Source: Prevotella sp. HUN102 (lineage in GTDB: Bacteria; Bacteroidota; Bacteroidia; Bacteroidales; Bacteroidaceae). From it: a stretch of DNA of 64,000 nucleotides. The first letter of the stretch is position 1. Every line of letters begins with the position of its first letter. The stretch is from the NCBI RefSeq assembly GCF_000688375.1, contig NZ_JIAF01000001.1, positions 124,001 through 188,000 of the forward strand, given 5' to 3'. Below are positions 1 through 9,800 of the stretch, piece by piece. The notes under the pieces were generated by a model. It had not been told where the DNA came from. It worked only from the letters and a program-made list of their open reading frames with translations, and made no database searches. The position numbers were made by a program, and so were the translations under genes.

Positions 1-1
1 C

Positions 2-283
2 GAACGTGCGGCAGTCTGCGTAATGCTTGTCAGCGGCGGCTATCCTGAATCTTACGCAAAGGGTTATCCTATCACAAGTATCAACGATGTGGAAGGCTCT
101 GTTGTGTTCCATAGCGGCACGGCGATGAAGGACGGCGAAATTGTTACCAACGGAGGACGTGTCATTGCTGTGTCTTCCTACGGCAAGGACAAGGAAGAGG
201 CTCTTCGCAAGAGTTTTACCGAAGCCGAGAAGATTGTTTATAAGGATAAATATTTCAGAAGAGATATTGGTCAGGACTTGTAG
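2..283 (+). CDS. purD: Phosphoribosylamine-glycine ligase, C-terminal fragment
   Basis: The gene enters from the left edge, so only the last ~93 residues are visible. PurD joins glycine to phosphoribosylamine with ATP in purine synthesis. The visible part matches the C-terminal lobe of the ATP-grasp fold: VMLVSGGYPESYAKG, then a small beta domain with FHSGTA and NGGRVIAVSSYG, ending in a helix (ALRKSFTEAEKI) and YFRRDIG. The frame stays open to base 2. The next gene starts 102 bp downstream on the same strand. The catalytic half lies outside the window, so only the family, not integrity, can be judged. Confidence 0.93.
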   Translation, partial: ERAAVCVMLVSGGYPESYAKGYPITSINDVEGSVVFHSGTAMKDGEIVTNGGRVIAVSSYGKDKEEALRKSFTEAEKIVYKDKYFRRDIGQDL

Positions 284-385
284 ACAGACAGTGTTTCTGT
301 CAGGATTCTGATATATCTCCTAACTCTATAAAGCCCATCTGGTTTGCTTTTCAAATTATGAAAAGCAAACTTAGGGCTGAATATT

Positions 386-1330
386 ATGCAAAGAAAACGA
401 CTACAAAACAGAATATCAGAAAGCCGATGGTTGCTCGCTTTTGTTGCGCCGGTGGCAATTTCGGTATGGATATTGGTTTCATTCTTCGACCATTCAGCCA
501 TACCTCCAATGATTTGTTTGCTGTTCTCCACCTACCTGATGCTGGAGTTGAACAATGCCAACGCACTCATTCGCATTTACAGTCGAATGGTTTCGTGCAC
601 CTTCCTCGTCTTAACCACGATGGCCACCTTTCAGTTCACGTCCATTCGTTCGGCAATCGTAGTCTTGTGTTCGGTAGGGTTCTACACTTGTGCGTTTCGT
701 TGTTATCAGGACACACGTTCGCAGGGATGGATTTTCTATGCTTTCCTCTGTCTGGGACTCAGCAGTATTGTGTGGATACAGACGCTTTTCTTTGTTCCGC
801 TCCTGTGGATTCTCATTGCAACAAACCTCTTGGCAATGTCGCCGAAGAGCTTTGTCTCCTCCCTTTTCGGGCTTATATTTCCTTACTTCTTTTTCGTCGG
901 CTACTGTTTGGCAACCAACAACATAGCTGAATTGGCAAACCATTTCACGGAAATAGCAAATTTTGGTTCATTATTGGATTACCAGAATTTGTCGCTCAAT
1001 CAGATTCTTTCTTTTGCTTTGGTGCTCCTTTGTGCAGCCATCGGAACCATTCACTGCATTCTTCAGAAACGAAGCGACAGCATTCGCACACGTTTGCTCT
1101 ACGGTTTCTTTATTACTGTGAACACGGCAGCCATCATCTTCATTTGCCTGCAGCCACAACACTTTGATACCCTGTTGAGTATCATCGTGGTTTCCACCTC
1201 GCCGCTCATCGGACACTTCTTTGCGCTTACTCATTCTAAACTTTCTGATTTCACGTTCAAGTCGCTCGTGTTCATCACGCTTGCGCTCTTGCTTTTCAAT
1301 CTATGGACGTTATTATCCAATTTCTTATAG
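386..1330 (+). CDS. Polytopic membrane protein of unknown function
   Basis: This 314-residue protein is almost entirely hydrophobic, with about eight to ten membrane segments starting at LLAFVAPVAISVWILV and ending at LVFITLALLLFNLWTLL. I see no catalytic motif and do not recognise the family. It lies between purD and a DedA-like gene. Its last 28 bp overlap the start of that gene in another frame, which suggests translational coupling and a shared envelope role. Several other frames are open here, but only this one has sustained membrane-segment character and fits the neighbours. An inner-membrane location is inferred from hydrophobicity alone. Confidence 0.75.
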   Translation: MQRKRLQNRISESRWLLAFVAPVAISVWILVSFFDHSAIPPMICLLFSTYLMLELNNANALIRIYSRMVSCTFLVLTTMATFQFTSIRSAIVVLCSVGFYTCAFRCYQDTRSQGWIFYAFLCLGLSSIVWIQTLFFVPLLWILIATNLLAMSPKSFVSSLFGLIFPYFFFVGYCLATNNIAELANHFTEIANFGSLLDYQNLSLNQILSFALVLLCAAIGTIHCILQKRSDSIRTRLLYGFFITVNTAAIIFICLQPQHFDTLLSIIVVSTSPLIGHFFALTHSKLSDFTFKSLVFITLALLLFNLWTLLSNFL

Positions 1331-1755
1331 ATTACGGCTATTGGGGTATGCTCATAGCGGCATTTCTGGCAGGAAGTTTCATTCCTTTCAGCAGCGAAGC
1401 CGTGATGTTGGGCCTGCTTGCAACAGGTCTCGACCCTATAACGCTCGTGGTTTATGGCAGCATTGGCAATATATTTGGCTCAATGTTCAACTATTGGGTT
1501 GGCAGAATGGGCAATCTCGAATGGATAGAAAAGTATCTCCACGTAAAGAAATCATCATTGGGCAAAGCCCAACGCTTTATGGCAGGTCGCGGTGCTTGGA
1601 TGGGCATCTTTGCCTTTCTTCCTCTTTTGGGCAGTGCCATTACCATAGTGTTAGGTCTCATCCGTGCCAATATGCTCATCAGTTTAATCAGTGTTTCATT
1701 AGGCAAGATTGCCCGTTATGCAATTTTGATTTGGAGTGCTGCGCTGGTAATGTAA
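1303..1755 (+). CDS. YqaA/DedA-like (VTT-domain) membrane protein
   Basis: This 150-residue integral membrane protein is of the SNARE-associated/VTT type. Visible hallmarks are an N-terminal helix (DYGYWGMLIAAFLAGSFIP), the E in SSEAVMLGL, a Gly-rich turn GSIGNIFGSMFNYWVGRMG, an amphipathic stretch, and FLPLLGSAITIVLGLIRAN. The YqaA branch is shorter than full DedA (about 200 residues), which fits this length. DedA-superfamily proteins are implicated in undecaprenyl-phosphate or phospholipid recycling; that role is family knowledge. The start codon lies inside the upstream membrane-protein gene (28 bp overlap). No obvious terminator follows. Confidence 0.82.
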   Translation: MDVIIQFLIDYGYWGMLIAAFLAGSFIPFSSEAVMLGLLATGLDPITLVVYGSIGNIFGSMFNYWVGRMGNLEWIEKYLHVKKSSLGKAQRFMAGRGAWMGIFAFLPLLGSAITIVLGLIRANMLISLISVSLGKIARYAILIWSAALVM

Positions 1756-1967
1756 TCAATCCGGTTCAGACTGCGCAATATTCTTGCTTTGTGCAGAGGA
1801 TATCTGCAAGGTTTCGGAAAGCAATCTGATTGACTGGTTGTTTTTATCCGAATTAGGGATAAGAAAACAAAAGCATACAAGGAAACCTATTGGCAAATAG
1901 ATTTTCTTTGATTTCGCTGTTTCCGTCTTATTAACTCCTTTTTCTTTTGGATAAATGTGCCCATATA

Positions 1968-1999
1968 CTTGTAAACTTGTTCACTTGCAGCCTTGTTCT
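1968..1999 (-). repeat. 8-bp-period repeat, four units
   Basis: Read on the minus strand this is four 8-bp units of the form NNNACAAG or NNNGCAAG (AGAACAAG, GCTGCAAG, TGAACAAG, TTTACAAG). The same motif forms a 15-unit array at 3912-4032 and a 3-unit array at 54218-54241. Confidence 0.7.
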
Positions 2000-2084
2000 T
2001 CTAAGTCCGATAGCTATCCCGAACTTAGTCAGTTGTCTTAATTAGTCCCCAATTCATAACTACGCAAAAATATCATTGTTTTAT

Positions 2085-2215
2085 TTTTGTAAGTTGCTGA
2101 AAATCAATTATTAAACTTATAGTTTCCAAACGTGCGAAGAATGAGTTCCATTCTTCGCAAAAATGCGCTGCAAATATGCGAAGATTGCAGCGCATTTTTC
2201 GGTTACTTACAAATC
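2085..2215 (+). repeat. Interspersed 22-bp-unit element, copy A
   Basis: Three consecutive 22-bp units start at 2133, 2155 and 2177, with cores TGCGAAGAATG, TCGCAAAAATG and TGCGAAGATTG. A left flank (TTTGTAAGTTGCTGAAAATC) and a right end (CGGTTACTTACAAATC) show TTTGTAAGT/ACTTACAAA as imperfect terminal inverted repeats. The first unit and the unit boundary form a hairpin of 11-bp arms (TGCGAAGAATG/CATTCTTCGCA). Seven related copies occur in this window, all intergenic. Confidence 0.85.
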
Positions 2216-2472
2216 GTGTTTATTTTCATAATAGTTTGAATTTGGAAATACGAGTGAACAGATATATGATTTTGTTAAAATATTATCTCGTATATGATGA
2301 AATGGCAAAGGATTATAATTCCGGAATGATAGGAATTGGAACTGAATACTTTGTTCACGTGTGAATTGTTACTCTCATCCATTCATCCATCTCGTTCCTT
2401 GTCCTCCTCTCCAAAACTCAGGTGTTTATAATCATTTTTAAGATTTGGGTATATCTGATTTAGCATATTTCA

Positions 2473-2504
2473 TTTGCAGTTTAGGGTAATTTTGTGTAAG
2501 TTTG
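2473..2504 (+). promoter_or_regulatory. Bacteroidetes-type promoter for the dipeptidase
   Basis: TTTG at 2473-2476 is followed after exactly 20 bp by TAAGTTTG at 2497-2504, a full match to the TTTG/TAnnTTTG promoter of Bacteroidetes. The gene starts 34 bp downstream. Confidence 0.8.
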
Positions 2505-2538
2505 CACCATTAAGTTTTTAACCTTTAAACCCAACATT

Positions 2539-3900
2539 ATGATTAAAGAGTATATAAAGGAAAATCAAGACCGAATGCTGGAAGAGCTTTTCAGCCTGAT
2601 TCGCATTCCGAGTGTCAGCGCGCAACCGGAAAAGCACGGTCAGGATATGATCCGCTGTGCTGAAAGATGGAAGGAACTGCTGTTGATGGCAGGCGTAGAC
2701 AAAGCGGAGATAATGCCGACAAAGGGAAATCCGGTGGTATATGGCGAAAAAATAGTGGATCCGAACGCTAAAACGGTTCTCATCTATGGTCATTACGACG
2801 TGATGCCGGCTGAACCGTTCGAACTTTGGAAGAGTGAACCGTTTGAACCGGAGGTGCGCGACGGACATATCTGGGCGCGTGGTGCTGACGACGATAAGGG
2901 ACAGTCGTTCATTCAGGCGAAGGCTTTTGAGTATATCGTGAAGAACGATTTGCTGAAGCACAACATCAAGTTCATTCTTGAGGGCGAAGAGGAAATAGGC
3001 TCGCCGAGTTTGAGCGCATTCTGCACAGAGAACAAGGAACTGCTGAAGAGCGACGTGATTCTGGTATCGGACACCAGTATGCTGGCAAAGGACCTTCCTT
3101 CGCTCACTACGGGCTTGCGTGGCTTGGCTTATTGGCAGATCGAGGTTACGGGTCCTAATCACGACCTGCACTCAGGACATTTCGGCGGTGCAGTAGCCAA
3201 TCCTATCAATGTGCTTTGCAAGATGATTTCAGACTGTACGAACGAGGACGGCAAGGTAATGTTCCCGGGATTCTATGACGATGTTGAGGACGTGCCGGCT
3301 GAGGAGCGCAAGATGGTGGCCGAAATTCCGTTCGACGAGGCTGCCTACAAGAAAGCTTTGGACGTTGAGGAACTGTTTGGCGAAAAGGGTTACAGCACAA
3401 TCGAACGCAACGGATTCCGTCCTTGCTTCGACGTGTGCGGCATTTGGGGTGGCTATCAGGGCGAAGGCGCAAAGACCGTGATTCCTTCAAAGGCTTTTGC
3501 CAAGCTCTCTTGCCGACTCGTTCCACATCAGGACCACGAGAAAATCGGACAGTTGGTGGTAGATTATTTCAACAAGGTGGCACCAAAGACCGTGAAGGTG
3601 AAGATAGAATCGCTGCACGGAGGCCAGGGCTATGTTTGTCCGATAGACCTTCCGGCATACAAGGCTGCCGAAAAGGGCTTCGAGAAGGTGTTCGGCAAGC
3701 GTCCTCTGGCAGTTCGCCGTGGTGGAAGTATTCCAATCATTGCCACATTCGAGCAGATTCTCGGCGTAAAGACCGTGCTGATGGGCTTCGGTCTGGAATC
3801 AAACGCCATTCACTCTCCAAACGAGAATATCCCTGTGGACATTCTCTGGAAGGGTATCGAGGCTGTTGCCAACTTCCATCTGGAGTTCGACAAGATATAA
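2539..3900 (+). CDS. M20-family dipeptidase
   Basis: A 453-residue cytoplasmic metallopeptidase of the M20 (PepV/CNDP-like) type, expected to hydrolyse dipeptides with two zinc ions. Visible metal and catalytic motifs are GHYDVMP (His85, Asp87), RGADDDKG (residues 114-121, bridging Asp), and LEGEEEIGS (Glu150/151, general base and ligand). A dimerisation-domain motif, GPNHDLHSGHFGG, lies near residue 210, and the C-terminal metal ligand sits in SNAIHSPNEN. Length is normal and there is no signal peptide. A promoter sits just upstream and a terminator hairpin downstream, so it is probably monocistronic. A related carboxypeptidase activity cannot be excluded. Confidence 0.92.
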   Translation: MIKEYIKENQDRMLEELFSLIRIPSVSAQPEKHGQDMIRCAERWKELLLMAGVDKAEIMPTKGNPVVYGEKIVDPNAKTVLIYGHYDVMPAEPFELWKSEPFEPEVRDGHIWARGADDDKGQSFIQAKAFEYIVKNDLLKHNIKFILEGEEEIGSPSLSAFCTENKELLKSDVILVSDTSMLAKDLPSLTTGLRGLAYWQIEVTGPNHDLHSGHFGGAVANPINVLCKMISDCTNEDGKVMFPGFYDDVEDVPAEERKMVAEIPFDEAAYKKALDVEELFGEKGYSTIERNGFRPCFDVCGIWGGYQGEGAKTVIPSKAFAKLSCRLVPHQDHEKIGQLVVDYFNKVAPKTVKVKIESLHGGQGYVCPIDLPAYKAAEKGFEKVFGKRPLAVRRGGSIPIIATFEQILGVKTVLMGFGLESNAIHSPNENIPVDILWKGIEAVANFHLEFDKI

Positions 3901-3911
3901 ACGGACTTCGG

Positions 3912-4032
3912 TAGACGAGGTAACGAGGTTACAAGGAGACAAGTCTACAAGTGGACGAGTTTACGAGTGAACGAAGTTACAAGTTTACAAGTGGACAAAT
4001 GGACGAGTTTTACAAGTTTGCGAGCTGACAAA
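3912..4032 (+). repeat. 8-bp-period tandem array, about 15 units
   Basis: The 121 bp after the dipeptidase read as fifteen 8-bp units of consensus NNNACRAG (for example GTAACGAG, GTTACAAG, TGGACGAG, TTTACAAG); one unit carries an extra T. The period is not a multiple of three and no reading frame uses it. Shorter arrays of the same motif lie at 1968-1999 and 54218-54241. Confidence 0.8.
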
Positions 4033-4045
4033 TGAGCTATTAATT

Positions 4046-4088
4046 ATCGCCACCAAGTGTTCAGGCTTGGTGGCGATATTGTTTTTTG
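4046..4088 (+). terminator. Rho-independent-type terminator after the dipeptidase
   Basis: A perfect 12-bp stem (ATCGCCACCAAG/CTTGGTGGCGAT, 4046-4057 with 4066-4077) and 8-nt loop are followed by ATTGTTTTTT. Confidence 0.85.
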
Positions 4089-4135
4089 TTGTTCAAAATA
4101 CATTTGCATTGTGCTCACTTTTAGAATAGTTTTAT

Positions 4136-4143
4136 TACCTTTG
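4136..4143 (+). promoter_or_regulatory. -7 promoter element for the nucleotidyltransferase
   Basis: TACCTTTG matches TAnnTTTG and lies 39 bp before the start codon. No well-spaced TTTG is seen upstream, so only half of the promoter is supported. Confidence 0.5.
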
Positions 4144-4182
4144 CAATCAGTTGAAACACTATAAACATAAAAAATATAAGAT

Positions 4183-5094
4183 ATGAAGCCAACATTGCTA
4201 TTGCTTGCTGCGGGTATGGGAAGCCGTTACGGAGGTCTCAAGCAGCTCGACGGTCTGGGTCCTAACGGCGAGACCATTATGGACTATTCTATTTACGACG
4301 CTATTCAGGCAGGATTCGGAAAGATAGTTTTCGTTATTCGCAAGGACTTTGAACAGCAGTTTCGCAATCAGGTGCTCTCTAAGTATGAAGGACACGTACC
4401 GGTTGAACTTGTTTTTCAGGGTGTCGATGCGCTTCCTGAAGGATTTTCAGTACCCGAAGGTCGTGAAAAGCCTTGGGGAACGAACCACGCCGTGCTGATG
4501 GCAAAGGACGTTATCAACGAGCCATTCTGTGTAATCAACTGCGACGACTTCTACAATCGCGACTGCTTTATGGTAATCGGCAAGTATCTTGCAAATCTTC
4601 CTGAAGGCGCAAAGAATGATTACGCAATGGTTGGCTTCCGTGTGGGAAACACTTTGAGCGAGAACGGAACCGTCTCTCGTGGTATTTGTTCTACCGACGA
4701 TGCAGGGAATCTTACCACCGTTGTGGAGCGCACAAAGATTGAACGCCGTGGCGGACAGGTGCAGTGCGTGGACGACAACGACGCTTGGGTATCGGTAGAC
4801 GACAACACGCCTGTTTCAATGAACGTATGGGGTTTCACTCCCGACTATTTCGAATATAGCGAAGACTGTTTCAAGAGTTTCCTTGCCGATCCGAAGAATA
4901 TGGAAAACAAGAAATCAGAGTTCTTTATTCCAATGATGGTCAATAAATTGATCAACGATGGAACGGCTACTGTAAAGGTGCTTGACACAACGAGCACTTG
5001 GTTCGGAGTTACCTATCCCGAGGATCGCGACGGCGTTGTGGCTCGCATTCAGCAGTTAGTGGAAGAGGGTGTTTATCCAAACAAGCTCTTCTAA
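4183..5094 (+). CDS. NDP-sugar-type nucleotidyltransferase
   Basis: A 303-residue protein with the GT-A nucleotidyltransferase fold. The N-terminal signature LLLAAGMGSRYGGLKQL binds the NTP, and the metal-binding acidic pair is in VINCDDFYNRD. Such enzymes activate sugar phosphates or small alcohol phosphates to NDP derivatives; the substrate cannot be read from the sequence. The gene stands alone, with a promoter element upstream and a terminator 13 bp after the stop, so the pathway is not given by neighbours. Length is typical for Bacteroidetes members annotated simply as nucleotidyltransferase or NTP_transferase. Confidence 0.83.
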   Translation: MKPTLLLLAAGMGSRYGGLKQLDGLGPNGETIMDYSIYDAIQAGFGKIVFVIRKDFEQQFRNQVLSKYEGHVPVELVFQGVDALPEGFSVPEGREKPWGTNHAVLMAKDVINEPFCVINCDDFYNRDCFMVIGKYLANLPEGAKNDYAMVGFRVGNTLSENGTVSRGICSTDDAGNLTTVVERTKIERRGGQVQCVDDNDAWVSVDDNTPVSMNVWGFTPDYFEYSEDCFKSFLADPKNMENKKSEFFIPMMVNKLINDGTATVKVLDTTSTWFGVTYPEDRDGVVARIQQLVEEGVYPNKLF

Positions 5095-5106
5095 GTACAT
5101 AACGTG

Positions 5107-5143
5107 CAGCCACGTTCGGTCTTTGCCAGTGCGTGGCTGTTTT
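5107..5143 (+). terminator. Terminator after the nucleotidyltransferase
   Basis: An 8-bp stem CAGCCACG/CGTGGCTG (5107-5114 with 5132-5139) is followed by TTTT. Confidence 0.75.
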
Positions 5144-5413
5144 CAATGAGGTTTTCAAACAGGTGTTCAAGGCCGATTGCCGTTATACGAAGGGCTGTCG
5201 TTCAGCCACTCGGATACGTTTTCAGTCTTGAATGCTTGCTTGCAAGTTGTTTTTTATAGTGCCTGACCGCCTCATTGTCGGAGAAATAGTTATGCTTCAG
5301 GCAGTTATTCTTCCCGACGGAAAGCCATAAGAGTTTTTGAATGAAAAAACAGTTGCAATTTTTATGTTGGCACACAGATGCAGCTTGTTAGCCTACTTTA
5401 AAAATAACATACG
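5144..5413. other. Gene-free leader upstream of the DHH gene
   Basis: The gap to the next gene holds no open frame of note and no clear TAnnTTTG promoter. The DHH gene must be transcribed from somewhere in here, but I cannot place the start. Confidence 0.5.
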
Positions 5414-6451
5414 ATGAATATAAATCTATTAGATGAACAACAACTCGAGAAACTCCGTTCGCTCATTGCCGAATCAGAGCACATCGTAATCTGTGCACAC
5501 AAATCACCGGACGGCGATGCCGTGGGTTCTTCGCTCGCTTGGAAAGCCTATTTGCAGCAACTGGGAAAAACCGACGTGAAAGTGTGTCTTCCTGACGCAT
5601 TTCCCGATTTTCTGCAATGGATGCCGGGCACTCAGGAGATTGTGAGATACGACAAGCGACCGGCTTTGGTACAGCAGATTTTCGATAATGCCGACTTGGT
5701 TTGCTGCCTGGATTTCAACCAGATAACGCGTGTCGATGATATGTGCACCGTGCTGGAGAGCTGCAAGGCTAAGCGGCTCTTGATAGACCATCACTTGGAG
5801 CCGGACACGAACAACGAACTCACGCTGTCGTTTCCAAAACTTTCCAGTACCAGTGAACTTCTATTCAGCCTTATATGGCAGATGGGCGGCTATGAGGATA
5901 TGACAAAAGCTTGCGCACAGTGCATCTATTGCGGAATGATGACCGATACAGGCGGCTTCACTTATAATTCCACGCGCCCTGAAATCTATTTCATCGTCAG
6001 TCAGCTTTTGAGCAAACGGATAGACAAGGATAACATCTATAATCGCGTTTACCATAATTATTCGAGCAATGCCATCAAGTTTCGGGGACACATTATCTGC
6101 AACAAGCTGAATATCGTGGAGGAACTTCACGCAGCTTACTTCGCAGTTACGAAGGAAGAGATGAGGCAATTTAAGTTCATCAAGGGCGATTTGGAAGGCG
6201 TGGTAAACATTCCGCAGCAGATAAAGGGGTTGAAATTGAGCATTTCTCTTCGCGAAGATACCGAAAAGCCCAACCTCGTCCTTGTGAGCCTCCGTTCGGG
6301 AAACGGCTTCCATTGTCAGCCGATGGCCGTGCAGTTTTTCAATGGGGGAGGACACGCCGATGCATCGGGCGGCAAACTGCATTGCTCAATTCAGGAAGCA
6401 GAGCAGATAGCCCTGAATGCAATCCTTGCATTCAAGGACCAGTTAAAGTAA
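5414..6451 (+). CDS. DHH/DHHA1 phosphoesterase, NrnA-like
   Basis: 345 residues. The N-terminal DHH domain has HKSPDGDAVGSSLA (metal-binding His and Asp), CLDFN and LLIDHHLEPD (the DHH motif itself). The C-terminal DHHA1 domain ends in the substrate-binding GGGHADASGG. This layout is that of NrnA-type enzymes, which degrade nanoRNA and dephosphorylate 3'-phosphoadenosine 5'-phosphate; c-di-AMP or pApA hydrolysis is possible in relatives without GGDEF domains. No signal peptide or membrane segment is present, so it is cytoplasmic. A strong terminator follows 25 bp after the stop, and the gene appears monocistronic. Confidence 0.88.
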   Translation: MNINLLDEQQLEKLRSLIAESEHIVICAHKSPDGDAVGSSLAWKAYLQQLGKTDVKVCLPDAFPDFLQWMPGTQEIVRYDKRPALVQQIFDNADLVCCLDFNQITRVDDMCTVLESCKAKRLLIDHHLEPDTNNELTLSFPKLSSTSELLFSLIWQMGGYEDMTKACAQCIYCGMMTDTGGFTYNSTRPEIYFIVSQLLSKRIDKDNIYNRVYHNYSSNAIKFRGHIICNKLNIVEELHAAYFAVTKEEMRQFKFIKGDLEGVVNIPQQIKGLKLSISLREDTEKPNLVLVSLRSGNGFHCQPMAVQFFNGGGHADASGGKLHCSIQEAEQIALNAILAFKDQLK

Positions 6452-6476
6452 AGACAACGGCATCTCCTTATAAGCA

Positions 6477-6513
6477 ACACGCACCTCGGGTTCGAGGTGC
6501 GTGTTTTGTTTTC
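6477..6513 (+). terminator. Terminator after the DHH gene
   Basis: A perfect 12-bp stem ACACGCACCTCG/CGAGGTGCGTGT (6477-6488 with 6493-6504) with a 4-nt loop is followed by TTTGTTTTC. Confidence 0.9.
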
Positions 6514-6568
6514 TCTTATCGTTTCAGGTCTGTTTTCATTAGCCTGTATTCAACCTTGACGGAAGTGA

Positions 6569-6695
6569 TTTGCATTTTTGCGAAGAATGCCAAACAATCT
6601 TCGCACATTTGCATTGCATTCTTCGCAAGAATGGATTGCAATCTTCGCACGTTTGGAAACCGTCTTTTAATCTTCAGATTATCAGATGTTTATGT
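6569..6695 (-). repeat. Interspersed 22-bp-unit element, copy B
   Basis: Full 22-bp units start at 6579, 6601 and 6623, and a partial unit at 6645 ends in CACGTTTGGAAAC. The flank with GATTATCAGATG lies on the right, so the copy is inverted relative to copy A. The left end has GATTTGCATTTT. It sits between the tail-to-tail DHH gene and the giant secreted-protein gene. Confidence 0.85.
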
Positions 6696-6783
6696 ATTTA
6701 TTGAATAAGAGAGAAAATATACAGGTAAGCAAGTCTTCAGGCGTCTAGATTTCTCTCAGTTCAAGTTGTGTTTTGTTCATTGG

Positions 6784-6830
6784 CAATAAAATAAGCCGTG
6801 CATCAGAGACTAAGCTCCCGATACACGGCT
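6784..6830 (-). terminator. Terminator of the giant secreted-protein gene
   Basis: On the minus strand AGCCGTG (6824-6830) pairs with CACGGCT (6794-6800), with extra interior pairing, and is followed by TATTTTATT. It lies about 54 bp past the stop codon. Confidence 0.75.
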
Positions 6831-6883
6831 CTACATATATGCTATGAATTAAAGAATCCGAATTATTGATTTATCGCAATGAA

Positions 6884-9800
6884 TTATTGAATGATAACAT
6901 TCTTGCTGAAGCTCTTGCCGTTGGCAGTTACCTTTACGATGTAAAGACCTTGTGCAACGTCCAAACGAGCATTGCCCTTAGCATTTGCAACAAGTACACC
7001 GGTTGTGGTATATACCTGAACGCTTGCATTGGCACCTGCATTCACGATTATATGACCGTTTTCTATGCGGATAGCACCGTTGTCTGCATCTTCGCCTACG
7101 CTTGTAATGCCTGTCGGAGTGAAGTTTACAGGGATGCGAACGAACTGAATCTTACCAGCCTGTGTCATCTTCACGATTACAGAGAAGTTCTTGTTTGAAG
7201 TGCCTTTGACAACGAGCTTGCCGTCTTTCGTAACCTCAACGCTCGTAGCAAGACTGCTGTCTACGCTGTCAGCTAACTCGTACTTGATAGTAGCGTTAGA
7301 GCCATCTGGCGTGAACAAGCCTGCGATGTTGATAGTGTCAGACACTTCTTGCGAAGCAGCATCGGTAATCTTGCGTGTGCCGTTGAAGTTGTCCATACAG
7401 AAGTAAGTAGGTGTTGTAAGACCAAAATTGTTCTTCTTTGTGCCTTCGAGCTTGAAGCTGATTTCCTGAACTGCACCGAGTGTACGGAGATCAACCCACT
7501 GCCAAGATTCGAGTACATAGCGGTCAGCTTCCTTATCTGAACGGTAGTCAGCAAGATAGTATTCAACGTTCTTCTTCGTGCCGTCCTTAGCCTTTCCGGT
7601 TATGGTGAGCTTGTAGTAATCGCCCTTTTGGAATCCACCTTCAACGGTAGACATATTGTCTCCATTCTTAACAGCGTCTACTACCCAAGCTGTGTTTGTG
7701 ATGTAGAAACCACGGATAGAGTCGCCGTCTTCCTTGTTGAATACCGTGATTTTTCCACCCTGTGGATAAGCTACGGCATAGTTCTCAGAACCGTCTACAC
7801 CTGCACCAACTGCACTATGGAACTGATCTGCAAGACCTTTATATTTGGTTGAAGTTTCATTTGAATAGCCGAAGTTGTACCAATAGTTCCACTCTGGCAT
7901 ATTTCCGTTGTCGAATTCGTATGAACCACTAACAAATGAGCCATACTTGTTCGGACCACTCCAATGGCTTTCATTGTCGAGATAGAGGTTTTCAAATGTT
8001 GCAGTTACGGCATTGCCAGTTACATAAACGCGACAGGTGTCAGTAGCTGTCATACCATTTGCATCAGTAACGAGGATGATATAATCGTCGTTTTCAGTAG
8101 GAACTACGTCAGTAGCAACCTCCTCGTGCTTGCCATTAATCCACTTGACTGTGTAAGGAGCCTGGCCTTCTGTGATGGTTGCTGTGAGGTTGGCAGCAGA
8201 ACCAGCCTCAATGATGTTGTCGTCGGCAACAACCTTCGGTGCCTTCAGTTCAATCGGAGCAGGAGAAGATGTAGCCTTGAACTCCTTGCTTGCAACAACT
8301 TCGCCCTGTGCATCGCGAAGGCTTACGAGAACAGCATAAGCAACGTAGGTTTCATCTTTGGTCAATCCTGTTGCATTGTATGTGCCCTTTTCGTCCTTGC
8401 TTATGATTACTACGTTGTTTGCAGCAATTACTTCTTCCTTGGTAGGAGCAACTTCGCCCTTCTTCTTTACAACGATGTAAGCCTTAGCATTCATATCTGC
8501 CTTTACATTTACGTTTGCTGTGCTGTCTGTGATGTTTGTAACAGAAGGATAGTCAGCAGCCATAACAGGAGCGGCAGTAGATGCGTTGTATTCGTAAGCA
8601 CCCATAGTAGGAGTGCTGGCATTGCGCACAGTACCGTTGATGTCTTTGGCAACGTAAGCGAGTGCTACTGTCTTCAAAAGATTGCCTTCGTTCTTTGGTT
8701 CAAGAATCTTTTCATCGAGGAACTCAACGGTTTCGTTGTAGCTGTCTGCTTCGTTAGACTTTGTAGTCCAATCTGCAAATTTGGCAATGTTATTCTTGTC
8801 GTAGGCAAATACAGATCCGGTAGTATATACATTATTCTTGCTGTATTTTATCGTAGCGATATTTTCAGTCTTGTAGAAACGATAAACATAGCCGCCTGCC
8901 TCATTCTGGAAGATGTTTTGAGTAACAGAGACATTCTCCATATTGTCATTAAACCATAGTGCAGGAGCAGTGGTTTTACCTATTACACGCACTGTGTTGT
9001 GAGCAATATTGATATTTGAGGATGGGCTAGAAATCTTGATAGCAGCAGAACTGTTATCTTTTGTATTGAGTACAAAAGAATTATTTACAATCGTTGCAGG
9101 CTTATCAGCAGTTGCATTGATGGAACGAATGGACAATGCTGTGGTATTAGGAGTGATATTAAGAATGAATTTATTGTTTTCAATCTGCATAGTTGTCTCA
9201 CTCTGAATGTCAGCAGCAAGGAAATTACCCTTTGTCGTTGTTGTATTTTCAAGTGTATTGCCAATAATCTTAGCGTTATCCTCCTTCATCAAATAGATAC
9301 CCTTAGTACCGTTGTTTCGGATAATATTGTTAAGAACTTGAGCACCTGTTTCCTTTGGCAGGTTTACATTAGATGTACCACCAAGTTTCACACCGATATA
9401 ACCACCATCAAGCACAGAATTTTTCAATGTGAAATAATCATTGTTGCAGTTTGCCTTGTTGATAGAGTACATATAAACAAGGTTTACGTCTTGCTGATTA
9501 TTGGTTGTGATAGGAGCGTGGATATAGCAGTTATCAACCGTAACGTGCTGACTTACATTGCGAAGATGAACAACAGAAGGATAATTAATCTTGTCTGTTG
9601 TAACCTCTACGCCACGAAGTGTAACATAGTCGGCACCATCAAATGTAAATACACCATATTCACGCGCCATCTTGTCCTCAGAATAGCCTGAATCTGCATA
9701 GCGGTCGTTGTAAATCTTAACATCTGACGGTTTGCCGGTAGATGATTCGATCGTCAAAGTGTTGTTTTCAGACATACCCGGAATCTCAGGAACGTTTACG

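Larger units (their letters stand above)
1756..2472. other. Gene-free stretch with two repeat types
   Basis: No convincing gene lies between the DedA-like gene and the dipeptidase. The stretch holds an 8-bp-period repeat (1968-1999) and copy A of the 22-bp-unit element (about 2085-2215). A 62-codon frame at 2176-2364 starts inside the repeat, has no homologous look, and is probably not a gene. Confidence 0.7.

Noticed and set aside
2176..2364. 62-codon gene on the plus strand
   Set aside because: It begins inside repeat copy A, lacks domain features or a promoter, and has the composition of spacer DNA.
6313..6708. Short frames crossing the repeat copies (also near 19007-19330 and 25272-25502)
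   Set aside because: They repeat similar peptide words such as FARM and RTF because they read the repeat element, not because they are genes.
7964..8959. 331-codon frame antisense to the giant protein
   Set aside because: It lies fully within the giant gene in the opposite direction and is a by-product of its codon use; no family resemblance.
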